Source of the DNA: Asticcacaulis sp.
Lineage (GTDB): Bacteria > Pseudomonadota > Alphaproteobacteria > Caulobacterales > Caulobacteraceae
Assembly: GCA_024707255.1 (NCBI GenBank)
Contig: JANQAC010000001.1
Coordinates: 2,046,001-2,110,000 of the forward strand
Direction of reading: 5' to 3'
DNA: 64,000 nt
The notes beneath the pieces were generated by a model that made no database searches, was not told the origin of the DNA, and worked only from the letters and a program-made list of their open reading frames with translations. Below are positions 19,360 to 28,855 of this stretch, piece after piece; the stretch's first letter is position 1, and each line of letters begins with the position of its first letter. The translations under genes were made by a program, and so were the position numbers.

Positions 19360-20078
19360 ATGAAAGGGTGGTGCTTGGGACGCTTGCTGCCAAAAATGCA
19401 ATTTGCCCGGCTCTTGGTGGCTTTCGCCTTGGCCCTAGCGGTGATCTGCGCCATGGCCCGGCTTCACCCCGATATTGCGCTCGTTCAGGCGATCGCAGCG
19501 CCGATGCTGGTGTATAGGGACCACCATCCCTTCCTCTGCGCCGTCGTTTACTTTATCACCTTCGCCGGAATTGCTGCGCTTTGCCTGCCTGCTGAAATCC
19601 CGATGGCAATGGCCGGGGGCGCGCTGTTTGGGTTTTTCCCAGGTCTTGCGCTCGCCTCGTTCGCGGCCAATATCGGGGCCCTGGCCGCCTTTCTTATGGC
19701 GCGGTTCTTCTTCAGGGGCACTGTTGAGCAGGTCTTCGCTCACCACCCTGAAACCGTGGATAGGGGGTGCGCCGGGAAGGGGCGTTCTATGTGGTTGCAT
19801 TGCGACTCTTGCCTGTGTTTCCCTTTTCGCTGACCAATATCACCCTCGGTATGACGGCTATGCGTACGACGACCTTTTATGTGGTGAGCCAACTCAGCAC
19901 CTTGCCGGCTATTGCCATCTACGCGAATGCCGGCACGCGCCTCGCCGAAGTCAAATCCATGTCCGATGTTGTGACGCCCGAATTGATCTCGGCTCTGTGC
20001 CTTCTGGGGCTCCTGCCGTGGATCGCGAAGGCGGCCTTCAAACTCATCAGGCCGGCCGGAAATAAGGATAGTGAATGA
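19360..20078 (+). CDS. TVP38/TMEM64 (DedA-like) membrane protein, frame broken once
   Basis: Integral membrane protein of about 239 residues when restored, of the VTT/SNARE-associated superfamily. The first part has the membrane segments FLCAVVYFITFAGIAALCLP and the family loop EIPMAMAGGALFGF. The second part, in another frame, has the hallmark LRLLPVFPFSLTNITLG. One more G in the G5 run at 19763-19767 joins them. Members are proposed lipid or small-molecule carriers. It lies between the toroid protein and the ATP-grasp fusion on the same strand. The start is uncertain (19360 or 19396). Confidence 0.75.
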
Positions 20079-20129
20079 ACGCAAACGATGTGGCAAATGG
20101 TTTCACAATCCGTCAGGAGAGACCGTAAG

Positions 20130-22158
20130 ATGACGTCTGATGCCTTGCCCGGCCGGGTCATTTTGACTTATGGCAGAAGTCTGATGGCGCTCGTCATCGC
20201 CCGTTCCCTGGCACGTCAGGGAGTCGAGGTTATTGGGTGCGACGACGTATCCATGACCGTTTTGTCGTTTTCAAAACATGTTCGGGAAACCTTTACGGTC
20301 GCGCCATGGGATACTCGCCCGTCTGAGTTTCTTGATGATCTGGAGGCGGCGGTCAGGACCTAAGCGCCCCGTGATGGCCGTCCCTATGTTCTTATGCCGG
20401 TCTTCCGCGAGATTGAGCTCATCGCCAGGCATCGGGAGCGGTTCGAGCCGCTTATCAAGATCGCAGCGCCATCGGTTGCCAGTTTCGAGCTGGTCAACCC
20501 AAAGGATCGGCTGGCAGACCTTATTCGTAATACCGGCATTCCCGCGCCCGGCAGCTTCACGCCGCACTCTCTGGCCGATATGGACGATCTGCCTCTGGCC
20601 TTCCCGGTGATCGTAAAGCCGGTGTCAGGCGTGGGTGGTCGCGGGGGTGACCCTGGCACGCACACCCGCCGAGGCCAAGGCGCAAGCGGACGCATTAGGC
20701 TTTTCGCCGCCGCCGCTCATTCAGGATTTCATCGCGGGCGACGACTATTGCGTCGCGGCGTTAGCTGACGAAGGCCGGCTGCAGGCCATTATGGCTTATA
20801 AAAACCTCTCAACCTTTCCGCGCAAGGCCGGTGCCGGGGCAATTCGGGAATCCGTGGATGAGACGCCCTTCAGAGAAGCGGTTTCACAGCTTCTGGCCGC
20901 GACAGGCTGGAACGGTGTCTGTGAGATTGATTTTCGATGGACCGGGAACGGCACTGACGTTCCACAGGTTATCGAAATTAATGCCCGGTTCTGGGCGGGT
21001 ATATTTCATTCGATCGAAACAGGCGTAGACTTTCCGTGGCTCCTGTTCCTCCAAACGATTGGCGTACCGTTCGCGCCACCTCAACCACACATCGGTGTGG
21101 TAACGAAGACGCCAGCCGTATGGCTGTTAGCAACCGTTGAAGAGGTTGCGGCCTCCGATCCGCATCTTGCGTCTGCAGCTGACGCGTGGGCGAGGGCGCG
21201 TAATAGTCTATCGACTGGCAAGTTCGTGGAAGCCATGGAGTCGGCGGCGGCTGCCCTGGGCACCACCGCATCGGCCCGTGAAGTGGTCGATGCCCTGTCC
21301 GCAGCTGTCGACAAGGTGCGCGGCGCGCAAAGTGAATTAAGTAGCGACAAAGACCCGTTGGTCGGCCTGGGTGCCCTTTTCATATTGAGCCATCTGGTTC
21401 GGCACAGGCGGCTGCCTCCGGAAGTGACGTACCAGGCAGAGGTTCTACCCGCACCTATTGAAGCCACGGCGCGCCGCCGTCCCACAATAGGTATTACCAA
21501 ACCTGACCATGGAGACCTGCCCAGTTGGTGGGCGATGAAATTCGCCGTCTGGCTTGCTGGTGGACGAGCCGTAAAACTCACATCGAAAGCGCCAGGTGAT
21601 CCGCGCACGATAGACGCACTGATTTTCGGGGGAGGATCCGACATCTATCCGTTGACCTATGCCGGCAAGCCGAAGGCCGGATACCGGTATGACCTGGCGC
21701 GTGGCGATCTCGAGGCGTCCTGGGCCGCGTCAGCGCGAGAGCATGACCTGCCCGTGCTGGGTGTGTGCCGGGGGGCTCAAATGTTGAACGTCTTTGCCGG
21801 TGGAACCTTGCATGCGGATCATTCTGGTTTCGAGCAACCTGTGTTCGCACGCGGGCTCATCCAGCCGTTGACCTTGCGCAAACCGATCCGGATTAAACCT
21901 GATAGTCTTCTGCATCGCGTTATGACGGTGACGAAGGCGCGGGTGAATGCTATCCACTGTCAATCCATCGATCGGTTGGGTGCGGGCCTGACGGTCACGG
22001 CGCGCGAACCCAATGGAACCGTTCAGGGCGTTGAAGACCGGACGCGTCGTTTCTGGGTCGGGGTTCAGTTCCATCCCGAACTGATGATTTATCGCAAGCG
22101 ATTTCGAAACCTCTTCTCGGAACTCGTCCGTTGCGCTGCCGAGCGCGCACGGGAATGA
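20130..22158 (+). pseudogene. ATP-grasp ligase fused to class I glutamine amidotransferase (two lesions)
   Basis: Restored length about 675 residues. The N-terminal two-thirds is an ATP-grasp carboxylate-amine ligase (FPVIVKPVSGVGGRG lysine/glycine loop; metal-binding CEIDFRW and VIEINARFW). The C-terminal third is a peptidase C26/gamma-glutamyl hydrolase-type amidotransferase with nucleophile GVCRGAQ and histidine QFHPEL. The frame is interrupted by an in-frame TAA at 20361 and a one-base excess in the G5 run at 20643-20647. The downstream frame reads cleanly to 22158. GGAG precedes ATG 20130. The pairing suggests synthesis and trimming of a gamma-glutamyl or peptide-like conjugate; this is inference. 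Confidence 0.75.
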
Positions 22159-22259
22159 CTTGCCGAACGCGCTGAACGACCCAATGTCCAGGCGAAGGAT
22201 CAGCCGGGCTGCCGTGGCTCGCCTAGTTGACGGTCATTGACGTGTCCTCGACATTATCC

Positions 22260-22457
22260 TTAGTCACAGCCTCCAGGCCGGATTGTGAGCCGCTGACGGC
22301 GGATTCTGTGCGCAGAGCGGTCGACGCCCTGAACGGGTTTCGGATCGTGACTGAGAATGCGGCCTACACCGACGATGGCAACGAGCAGTACGATGACGGC
22401 CAGCACGATCACAATGCCATATTTCCGCATCGGGGATTGGGGGGTGGTCTGGACCAT
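22260..22457 (-). CDS. Small single-pass membrane protein
   Basis: Protein of 65 residues as written, with one membrane segment (GIVIVLAVIVLLVAIVGVG). GGAG upstream supports the ATG at 22457. The last 25 residues are unusually Arg-rich. An alternative frame over the same bases gives a more natural tail ending TSMTVN at 22223, so a one-base error near 22335 is possible. Function unknown. Confidence 0.55.
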   Translation of the reverse strand: MVQTTPQSPMRKYGIVIVLAVIVLLVAIVGVGRILSHDPKPVQGVDRSAHRIRRQRLTIRPGGCD

Positions 22458-22552
22458 GTAAAATCTCCTTTTCGCACCTTTTAAAGACTCACACGCAAGG
22501 GCGTGGCGGTTTTTGCGCGCGCTCGATAAAATACCCGCAAAATTCAAAACCT

Positions 22553-23184
22553 TTAAGCCAGGCCCGGCAGGGCCGTCCGTAGGCCGGTCACGATGAAATG
22601 GACGCCGATGGCTGCCACGAATAAAGCCATGACGCGGGTGGCGACGTTAATACCAGCCTTTCCGATCAACCTGGTGATCGGCAGTGCAAGTGCCAGGCTG
22701 ACGGCGATGAGGAGGGCCGTCAGGACGGCGGCGCGATGAGGCCACCCTTGTGCATCCATGTCGGTGCGTCAGACGACAGGGTGATCATAATGCTCATTTC
22801 CGCCGGCCCGACCAAGAGGGGAAAGGCGAGTGGGGTAATGGCTATGCCGTGGATGTCTGTCTCGGTCCGGCTTGTTTCTTCACGCGTTTGCATGAACCCA
22901 CCATATTTTGCCTGAAACATTTCGAAGGCCACGAAGAGCGCAAGCAACCCGCCGGCGATTCGAAAATCGTCTAGCCCGACGTTAAAGAAGCCAAGCAGCT
23001 GCCGGCCCGTTAAAACGGAGAGGATAAGCAGACCGGCGACGGCGCTAGCTGCGGCGGCAATGACCATCGTTTTCTGACCGGTCGTCAGATCCCGGGTCAG
23101 TGACAGGACTATGGGTATCACGCCAATCGGGTTGGATAGGGAGAAGAGGAGGGCGGCAATGCCGATAAAACTGTTTGTGTCCAT
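22553..23184 (-). CDS. MarC-family integral membrane protein, frame broken once
   Basis: Member of the MarC/YhgN family, about 210 residues when restored, six membrane segments. The first piece (start 23184) contains NPIGVIPI and PLAFPLLVGPAEMS, typical of the family. The last membrane segments (VLTALLIAVSLALALPITRL onward) are in another frame. One base near 22735 joins them. The role of the family is unclear; a link to antibiotic resistance was withdrawn for E. coli MarC. The downstream neighbour is the small membrane protein at 22260. Confidence 0.78.
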
Positions 23185-23201
23185 CTGGGCTGCACCAATT
23201 G

Positions 23202-23226
23202 GGCCGGCCCATGAGGTGGGCCGGCC
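23202..23226. terminator. Strong GC hairpin between hsp20 and marC
   Basis: GGCCGGCCC (23202-23210) pairs perfectly with GGGCCGGCC (23218-23226) around a 7-base loop. There is no T-run on either side. It follows the stop of the Hsp20 gene on the minus strand and could end that transcript or stabilise its 3' end. Confidence 0.5.
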
Positions 23227-23231
23227 GGATT

Positions 23232-23741
23232 TCAGGTCACCTTTTTGATTTCGATCCTCCGGCTGGCGCCGTCGGGCGTGGTGGCGCGCGGGCAGGTAAT
23301 GCTCAGCACGCCATTCCGGAAATACGCCTCCATCCCATCCGGCTCGGCGTCATTGGGCAAAGACAAGACACGACAAATCCGCCGAACTGCCTTTCGATCC
23401 GGTGGACGTTTCGGCTCTTGTCCTCAGAGGACTGATGCTTCTCACCGCTGACCACCAGTGCCCCATCAGCGGACAATTCGATCTTCAGATCTGCATCCTC
23501 AACGCCCGGCACCTCGAGCCGAATAATATACTCGGACTCGGAAGATAGGATATCGACATTCGGCAGAGTGTTCGCGCCAGTGGTATAGGTCGAGTAAAGA
23601 CCTGAATTGAGAAACCCCAGATTGCGCATCACGTTATTGAAGGTGTTTTCAAGGTCATTGTGCAATTGCATGAACGGGTACGCTCCCCTGCGCTTGCTCC
23701 CGGCTAAACCAGTTCCAGGGGGCAAGTTTCTTGATGTCCAT
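23232..23741 (-). pseudogene. Hsp20/alpha-crystallin small heat-shock protein, two frame breaks
   Basis: Small heat-shock chaperone of about 169 residues when restored. The true start is ATG 23741, with GGAGG upstream and the typical N-terminus MDIKKLAPWNWF. One surplus base near 23673 moves translation out of the frame holding QLHNDLENTFNNV and the alpha-crystallin core (IIRLEVPGVEDADLKIEL). A missing base near 23378 then displaces the ending FRRVLSLPNDAEPDG and the C-terminal strand. The two changes cancel, so the stop at 23232 fits the start frame. Either sequencing errors or a decaying copy; a second intact Hsp20 lies upstream. Confidence 0.75.
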
Positions 23742-23809
23742 TTTTAAACCTCCTTTTGTCTAGGCATCAAGTGAACGAAGGTCGCAGCCCTCGGTGGCGC
23801 GACGACTGA

Positions 23810-24292
23810 TCAGGCGGCGCCGGGCTGTGTGCTCGTCTGATGCGACAGGGTCTTGGGCTCCGGGTTTGCCTTAATCGGAATGGTTCGCGGCTTTTGTGCC
23901 TCAGGGAGCTTCCGAACAAGGTCGATCTTCAGGAGACCGTCCGTCAGTTCGGCGTCCGTTACGGTCACATAGTCCGCAAGCTGGAAAGTCTGTGAGAAAT
24001 CGCGCACCGCTATCCCCTTATAAAGGAACGCGCTGTCCGGTTTTTTGACGGATTGCTTCTTGCCCGTGACGATCAGCTGGGTGTCCTGAACTGTCAGGGT
24101 GAGATCGGCGTCCGAAAACCCAGGCACCGCAAGGCTGATACGGTACCGGTCGGTATCGAGTTTCTCGACATCATAGGTGGGGAAGGTGGTGCCGAGCTCC
24201 GGCGTGCGTCCCAGGGTCTCGAACAGGTCGGTGAAGCGGTCGAAGCCTACCGATGAACCATACAAAGGACTAAGAGAAAAGGCGCTTGTCAT
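23810..24292 (-). CDS. Hsp20 family small heat-shock protein (IbpA-like)
   Basis: Chaperone of 160 residues. The alpha-crystallin domain (about residues 38-135) contains YRISLAVPGFSDADLTL and ends with GLLKIDLVRKLPEAQKPRTI, the IbpA/IbpB-like pattern with an I-x-I-type tail (TIPIKA). Such proteins hold unfolding proteins for DnaK/ClpB. The ATG at 24292 follows GAGG; a TTG 6 bases upstream is less likely. It is followed by the damaged second hsp20 gene on the same strand, probably co-transcribed. Confidence 0.9.
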   Translation of the reverse strand: MTSAFSLSPLYGSSVGFDRFTDLFETLGRTPELGTTFPTYDVEKLDTDRYRISLAVPGFSDADLTLTVQDTQLIVTGKKQSVKKPDSAFLYKGIAVRDFSQTFQLADYVTVTDAELTDGLLKIDLVRKLPEAQKPRTIPIKANPEPKTLSHQTSTQPGAA

Positions 24293-24450
24293 TTGCAAAA
24301 CCTCAAGGGTTGAAAGGTTGAACAGATAACTGTGATCGCGGTCACGGCCGGAAATTTAGGTGCGTGAAAATCGGGTTAAAGAGACCCGTCAAAATTTTTT
24401 TGAATAATTTTGACGGACAATACCCTTGATTGACGGCTATGCCAGCGGGC

Positions 24451-24915
24451 CTAAATGGGCTCGTGCGTGCTGATGCCAACGACGCGCTGTTTCTGCCGTT
24501 CCGTTTCGAATACGAGCAGGTCGGTTGCCAGGGCAACGACGGCGTCGCCCGACAGGGTGTCGATCTGCAGGTCGCCCGCGATCCCATGTCGTGTGTGGAT
24601 GGACTGTGCCTCAGGGGATCGGATAAATCCGCCCATCGCCCAGTCGGTGAAAGCACGGCCCGGGACAGGTCTGTCGGCGATGACGGTGAGGTCCCGATGC
24701 CGTGGATCGGCCCTGATGCGTTGCAGGGTCTGCTGAATGTCCTCCGGTGCGCCCTCGAGAATCTGCAGGAAGTGGAACTTATCGAAGATCAGGAACCCGG
24801 TAATGCCATCACGTCCATTATTGATCTCGGAGACCTGGATGATATTCCGGACCGTGCTGAGCGCGCCATAATCGCCCGGCACGAAATGGCTATGATAAAT
24901 CAGTTGCGTGAGCAT
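24451..24915 (-). CDS. BLUF-domain blue-light sensor
   Basis: Flavin-binding photoreceptor of 154 residues. The BLUF core occupies the first about 95 residues from the chosen ATG 24915: the flavin-contacting tyrosine (LIYHS), NN (EINNGRDGITGFL), the key glutamine in FLQILEG, DPRH and the tryptophan in FTDWAMGG. No effector domain is fused, so it would act through a partner protein. The frame is open to 24969, but the domain begins at MLTQLIY. Neighbours do not reveal the partner. Confidence 0.9.
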   Translation of the reverse strand: MLTQLIYHSHFVPGDYGALSTVRNIIQVSEINNGRDGITGFLIFDKFHFLQILEGAPEDIQQTLQRIRADPRHRDLTVIADRPVPGRAFTDWAMGGFIRSPEAQSIHTRHGIAGDLQIDTLSGDAVVALATDLLVFETERQKQRVVGISTHEPI

Positions 24916-25014
24916 GCGGGCATTCCCTGGATTCGGACAGCGTGCAGAATATACAGAACTCATTACCAAAGCCCTCGCTCCGCCCTTCTGCGTCCTTGCT
25001 TGTTACGATTGGGT

Positions 25015-26112
25015 TCATGCACCGCGCCCATTCGGTGGGCGATGGTCGACCCTGGATGGCGGAACACGCCCCACGAAGGCGGGGTTTTGCACCGAGCAGC
25101 TGTCCAGGTGCGCTCCCGGTACACCGTCGGTGTCCATAGCAATGACGTCGACTGTGTTACCGTTCTGATGGGCGACAAGGATCGCCTGTCTGTCCTCGGC
25201 AAGCACGAAGTGACGGGGCGATTTTCCGAAAGTTGGATATATGCCGTATCGGGATAATCCGCCGTCGGTGCCGACATCGAATACGGCGAGACTGTCGTGT
25301 CCGCGATTGGAGGCATAAACCTTGGTCCCGGCAGCATTCAGTTCCAGATGTCCGCCGAGCGACTGGCCGTCAAAGTCGTCGGGAAGGGTCGACAGAGTCT
25401 CTCGCAGCCTAAGTTCGCCCGAAGGTTCGACATTGAGCACCAAGAGTTTGCTAGCAAGTTCCGTAAGCAGGTATGCAACACGCGCACTGGGATGAAACAG
25501 GATATGACGCGGGCCCTCTCCGGCTGGGGCCTTGAAGGCCACGATCGGTTTCGCCAATGACGAGGCCGCGCCAGCTTGCGGCCACGAGAGGACCTGGTCG
25601 GTGCCTAAATCGGTGCTATAGAGAAAACCGTGGGCAAAGCGAACACAATGGGCGTGAGGTCCATCTTGCCGTTCGATGTCCGGTCCGCGGCCGGCGTTCT
25701 CAAAAACACTTGGCTCGTCACGCATCCAGCCAGTCCTGTGATCGAGTTGAAACGTCGCAACTGTGCCTGACTTGTAGTTTGCGACGGCAAGCGTGTCGAA
25801 ATCCGCGCTTAAGCTCAGGTAGCAGGGCGCCGCGCCCAACGAGGATACAGTCTGGATCCGGCGCCACGCGCCCATTGGCGACCGCCACCAGGCGCCTATG
25901 CGTCCTTCATCCTGCTCATTCACCATGTAGAACAAGCCGGAACGCGGGCTAAAGGCTGCATATGAAGCGTTTTCTATCATCGCCTCGGGAGGACCTAGGC
26001 GCCAATGTTCAGTGACCGCGTCCATGCCTAAAGGGAAGATGCCGCGCGCAGAACTGGTGGTATAGGTGCCCACCCAAAAATCCGGGACTGGCAAAACACG
26101 CTTCGCCGTCAC
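25015..26112 (-). CDS. Lactonase-family seven-bladed beta-propeller protein
   Basis: Protein of 365 residues resembling the YbhE/6-phosphogluconolactonase family. It shows repeated beta-propeller blades with GPHAHCV, GEGPRHILFHP and KSPRHFVL signatures, the conserved His/Arg positions of the family. The likely role is hydrolysis of a sugar lactone; some members bind other ligands. The GTG start at 26112 overlaps the stop of the small upstream gene (GTGA), giving translational coupling. The same frame is open to 26193, but that part overlaps the small gene. Confidence 0.82.
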   Translation of the reverse strand: MTAKRVLPVPDFWVGTYTTSSARGIFPLGMDAVTEHWRLGPPEAMIENASYAAFSPRSGLFYMVNEQDEGRIGAWWRSPMGAWRRIQTVSSLGAAPCYLSLSADFDTLAVANYKSGTVATFQLDHRTGWMRDEPSVFENAGRGPDIERQDGPHAHCVRFAHGFLYSTDLGTDQVLSWPQAGAASSLAKPIVAFKAPAGEGPRHILFHPSARVAYLLTELASKLLVLNVEPSGELRLRETLSTLPDDFDGQSLGGHLELNAAGTKVYASNRGHDSLAVFDVGTDGGLSRYGIYPTFGKSPRHFVLAEDRQAILVAHQNGNTVDVIAMDTDGVPGAHLDSCSVQNPAFVGRVPPSRVDHRPPNGRGA

Positions 26113-26333
26113 TTCGTCTTTCCCGCTCCGCGCAGATCGGGGTTCAATAGGCCCGTTTTGGCTGCGGGGTATTGTCCGGGCCGTTCCTTCCATGCGGGAT
26201 CTGCGTCTAAATGTTGTGAGGCGTTAGGATTTTCACCCTCGGGTCGCTTGTCTTTCAACTCGTCGGGTGCCGGCGCCTGTCCGCGCAACGGATTGGACGC
26301 ATTGTCCGTGTCATTGTCATTCGGGTCGCTCAT
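26109..26333 (-). CDS. Small hydrophilic hypothetical protein
   Basis: Protein of 74 residues, rich in Asp, Asn, Pro and Gly, probably disordered. GGAG lies 6 bases upstream of ATG 26333; the alternative ATG at 26339 is too close to it. The 4-base overlap with the lactonase gene indicates an operon. Function unknown. Confidence 0.65.
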   Translation of the reverse strand: MSDPNDNDTDNASNPLRGQAPAPDELKDKRPEGENPNASQHLDADPAWKERPGQYPAAKTGLLNPDLRGAGKTK

Positions 26334-26374
26334 GATCATCTCCTTGTTTTTTCGGGAAAACGCTCAGGCGAGCG

Positions 26375-26554
26375 CTAATCGTGGGTTCTTAATCCGCCGA
26401 TGCCGCTTGGGTCCGAGGCGGGGCCCTCGGACGCAAACAGAGCTACGAGTTCAGCTTCCGCCTGTTCGAGCGCCAACCGGTCCGCCTTAAATCTTGATAG
26501 GATGTCCCGGATGCCGGTCGAGATCTTATCCTCGAATTTGGGTTCAGGTTCCAT
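26375..26554 (-). CDS. Small hypothetical protein
   Basis: Protein of 59 residues, helical and acidic in the middle (ALEQAEAELVALFASEG), coiled-coil-like. A very strong GGAGGAG precedes ATG 26554. Function unknown; it lies 41 bases upstream of the next small gene on the same strand. Confidence 0.55.
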   Translation of the reverse strand: MEPEPKFEDKISTGIRDILSRFKADRLALEQAEAELVALFASEGPASDPSGIGGLRTHD

Positions 26555-26681
26555 GGTCTCCTCCATGATCGAATCTATGGCTGATGGCGATAAGTTCTCA
26601 ATGCGTCAGGGAGTCGACGCCACATTGTATTTTTTCGTCGTCCCGTCTTAGCCTTGGCATGACCACAGAGGAGTCTTGCCG

Positions 26682-27524
26682 ATGCCCGAACTTCCGGAAG
26701 TCGAGACTATGAGAACAGACCTGGCCTCAAAGCTGGTTGGCGCGAAACTGAGCGAAGTCCAGCTTCACCGTGCCGATCTGCGCCGTCCGTTTCCGGAGGA
26801 TTTCGGCGAGCGGCTTGACGGCGCGGTCGTTCGCGATGTCGGCCGGCGGGCGAAGTACTTGTTCATTCATCTCGATAGCGGCGAGGTCTGGGTCACCCAC
26901 CTCGGCATGACAGGCCTGTTCGCGGTTCATAGACGGGAAGACAGGCCACCCGGCGAACGGCCGAAGCATCTGCACTTCCAATGCCGCGCACGCACGGGGA
27001 GTGTGGATCTCTCGCTAGACTTCCATGATAAACGCCGGTTCGGGTTCATGCTGCTCCTTCCTGACGTCGAACTCGAGGTTCAGGCGTGGTACAAGGAATT
27101 GGGAGTAGAGCCGCTGTCACAGGCGTTCGACACCGAATGCCTTCTTGATCTGGCCGGTGATCGTAAGGCGCCCCTGAAGGCGCTTCTCATGGACCAGGCG
27201 GCCGTCGCCGGCCTCGGCAATATTTACAGTTGTGAAGCGCTTTGGGCGGCGCGCCTGCGTCCGGACCGGCCGGCGAATACGCTCTCGAGACATGAAGCCG
27301 TCAGACTCGTGGCGGGGGTCAAGGCAGTCATCCACGACGCGGTCCGGGCTGGCGTCGCGTCCCTCGAAACAGATGGTCCACGCGGACGGGATGGCTATTT
27401 CGAGTATCATTACAGTGCGTATAATCGCGCGGGTTCGTCATGTCGCCGGGACGACGGCGGGATCATTGTAAAGGCGAGCGAAAGGGGACGGTCGAGTTTT
27501 TACTGTCCTGTCTGTCAGAAGTGA
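26682..27524 (+). CDS. mutM: Formamidopyrimidine-DNA glycosylase (Fpg/MutM family)
   Basis: Base-excision repair enzyme of 280 residues that removes oxidised purines and nicks the DNA. The start at 26682 gives the mandatory N-terminus MPELPEVET with catalytic Pro1 and Glu2. The conserved lysine in RRAKYLFIHL and the helix-two-turn-helix segment AVAGLGNIYSCEALW are present. The C-terminal zinc finger is odd: the first pair reads C-R-R-D instead of C-x2-C, while the second pair (YCPVCQK) is normal. So this may be a Fpg/Nei subgroup with an altered or absent zinc site. A second Fpg elsewhere in the genome is possible. Confidence 0.88.
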   Translation: MPELPEVETMRTDLASKLVGAKLSEVQLHRADLRRPFPEDFGERLDGAVVRDVGRRAKYLFIHLDSGEVWVTHLGMTGLFAVHRREDRPPGERPKHLHFQCRARTGSVDLSLDFHDKRRFGFMLLLPDVELEVQAWYKELGVEPLSQAFDTECLLDLAGDRKAPLKALLMDQAAVAGLGNIYSCEALWAARLRPDRPANTLSRHEAVRLVAGVKAVIHDAVRAGVASLETDGPRGRDGYFEYHYSAYNRAGSSCRRDDGGIIVKASERGRSSFYCPVCQK

Positions 27525-27568
27525 GGCCTCTTCCAGACCGGTGAGGGACAAGGACATGATAAAAAGCC

Positions 27569-27593
27569 AATGCCTGCGGGCGGCAGAGGCATT
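27569..27593 (+). terminator. Possible terminator after the glycosylase gene
   Basis: AATGCCT (27569-27575) pairs with AGGCATT (27587-27593), followed by a T-rich stretch (TCATTCTT). The U-run is imperfect, so the call is tentative. Confidence 0.4.
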
Positions 27594-27652
27594 TCATTCT
27601 TACAATAGGCCTTTTACCTTTTGAGATGACACTCTCAAACAAGGAGACCGAA

Positions 27653-28396
27653 ATGACCGTCGAACTGACCTCCCTGCATGGCAAGCGTATCCTGGTTACA
27701 GGCGGGACGACCGGGATCGGGCGGGCGACCGTCGCCCAGTTGGCGGAGGCCGGCGCCCGCGTGCTGACGTTTGGCCGCCATGAGCCGGAACTCCAGGATC
27801 TGCTCGAAAACGCACGGCAATACTCGGACACTGTCTACGGCCTGGTCGCGGATGTGTCGTCGACAGATGGCATTGCCAAGGAATTCACTGAGGTGGATGC
27901 GCAGCTGGGCGGTCTCGATATCCTGATCGCTAATGCGGGGCTGAGCGTGGAGGGCGCGCAGGATACGCCTGACTCAGAATGGCGCAATGCCGTTGAAACG
28001 AATTTCCTCGGCTACATCGCCAGCGCCCGTGAAGCGATCCAGCGGTTCCGGACGTCAGGCGGTGGTCATATAGTCTTTGTGGGATCCATCAGTGCGGAGG
28101 CCCAATCGCCGGGAACCAGCGTCTACGCCGCGACTAAGGCCGGGGTCGAGACTTACGCGAAGACGTTGCGCAAAGAGGTTATGGAGGAGAATATCAAGGT
28201 GACCCTCGTTGAGCCAGGTTCGGTGGGCGCCGACATGCAGGAGAAAAGTCCCGAAGAACAACGTGCGGCGATTGAGAAGCACGAGATGCTGTATGCCGAA
28301 GAGCTCGCCGATACGATTCTGTTCGCCTTGACGCGTTCCCCGCGCACAAATGTTTCGGTCGTGCGTGTCGAACCAAGAGTTCAAAAAAAGGGCTGA
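27653..28396 (+). CDS. SDR family oxidoreductase
   Basis: Short-chain dehydrogenase of 247 residues. The start at 27653 follows AAGGAG by about 8 bases. The cofactor motif TGGTTGIG, NAGLS, the catalytic serine in FVGSISAE and YAATKAG are present. The sequence resembles the NADP-preferring SDRs (RILVTGG then GRHEPEL). Substrate unknown. The next gene starts 3 bases after its stop. Confidence 0.88.
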   Translation: MTVELTSLHGKRILVTGGTTGIGRATVAQLAEAGARVLTFGRHEPELQDLLENARQYSDTVYGLVADVSSTDGIAKEFTEVDAQLGGLDILIANAGLSVEGAQDTPDSEWRNAVETNFLGYIASAREAIQRFRTSGGGHIVFVGSISAEAQSPGTSVYAATKAGVETYAKTLRKEVMEENIKVTLVEPGSVGADMQEKSPEEQRAAIEKHEMLYAEELADTILFALTRSPRTNVSVVRVEPRVQKKG

Positions 28397-28398
28397 CG

Positions 28399-28698
28399 GT
28401 GTATGTCGTGGAGATATTTCTGCCAATTGCCGACAACGCGGGGCGGGCGTTTCCTCGCCATCTCTATGATGAGCAGAAGGCAAAGCTCGCGGAGGCCTAT
28501 GGCGGCTTAACCGCATTCACGCGGGCGCCGGCGGAAGGTATCTGGGGACAGGATAAGACGCGGGACGATATCGTTATCTTCGAGGTTATGACGGCCTCGC
28601 TGGACAAAGCCTGGTGGCAGTCCTATCGGCAAACACTGCAGGGTCTTTTTCGGCAGGACCAGATTCTGATCCGCGCCACGCAGTCGGATCGCCTATAA
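28399..28698 (+). CDS. Small conserved hypothetical protein
   Basis: Protein of 99 residues beginning at GTG 28399, directly after the SDR. It looks like a small ferredoxin-like (dimeric alpha/beta barrel type) fold by its pattern: MYVVEIFLPI strand, helix with a Tyr/Glu-rich segment, GGLTAFTRAPAEG, and DDIVIFEVM strand. Members of this unassigned type are often near oxidoreductases. Function unknown. Confidence 0.65.
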   Translation: MYVVEIFLPIADNAGRAFPRHLYDEQKAKLAEAYGGLTAFTRAPAEGIWGQDKTRDDIVIFEVMTASLDKAWWQSYRQTLQGLFRQDQILIRATQSDRL

Positions 28699-28855
28699 TG
28701 GTTGTCGGCGGCTCGCGCCGCTGTCGCTGAAAGCGTGCCGTTTTTGATCGACGCGGCGCGTAGCGATATAAATATTGGAAACTTATGCCGTGGAGGTCAT
28801 TTGAGACAGACCGAGCCAAAACGGATACGGGACATAACCAATAACGGATCACAGG

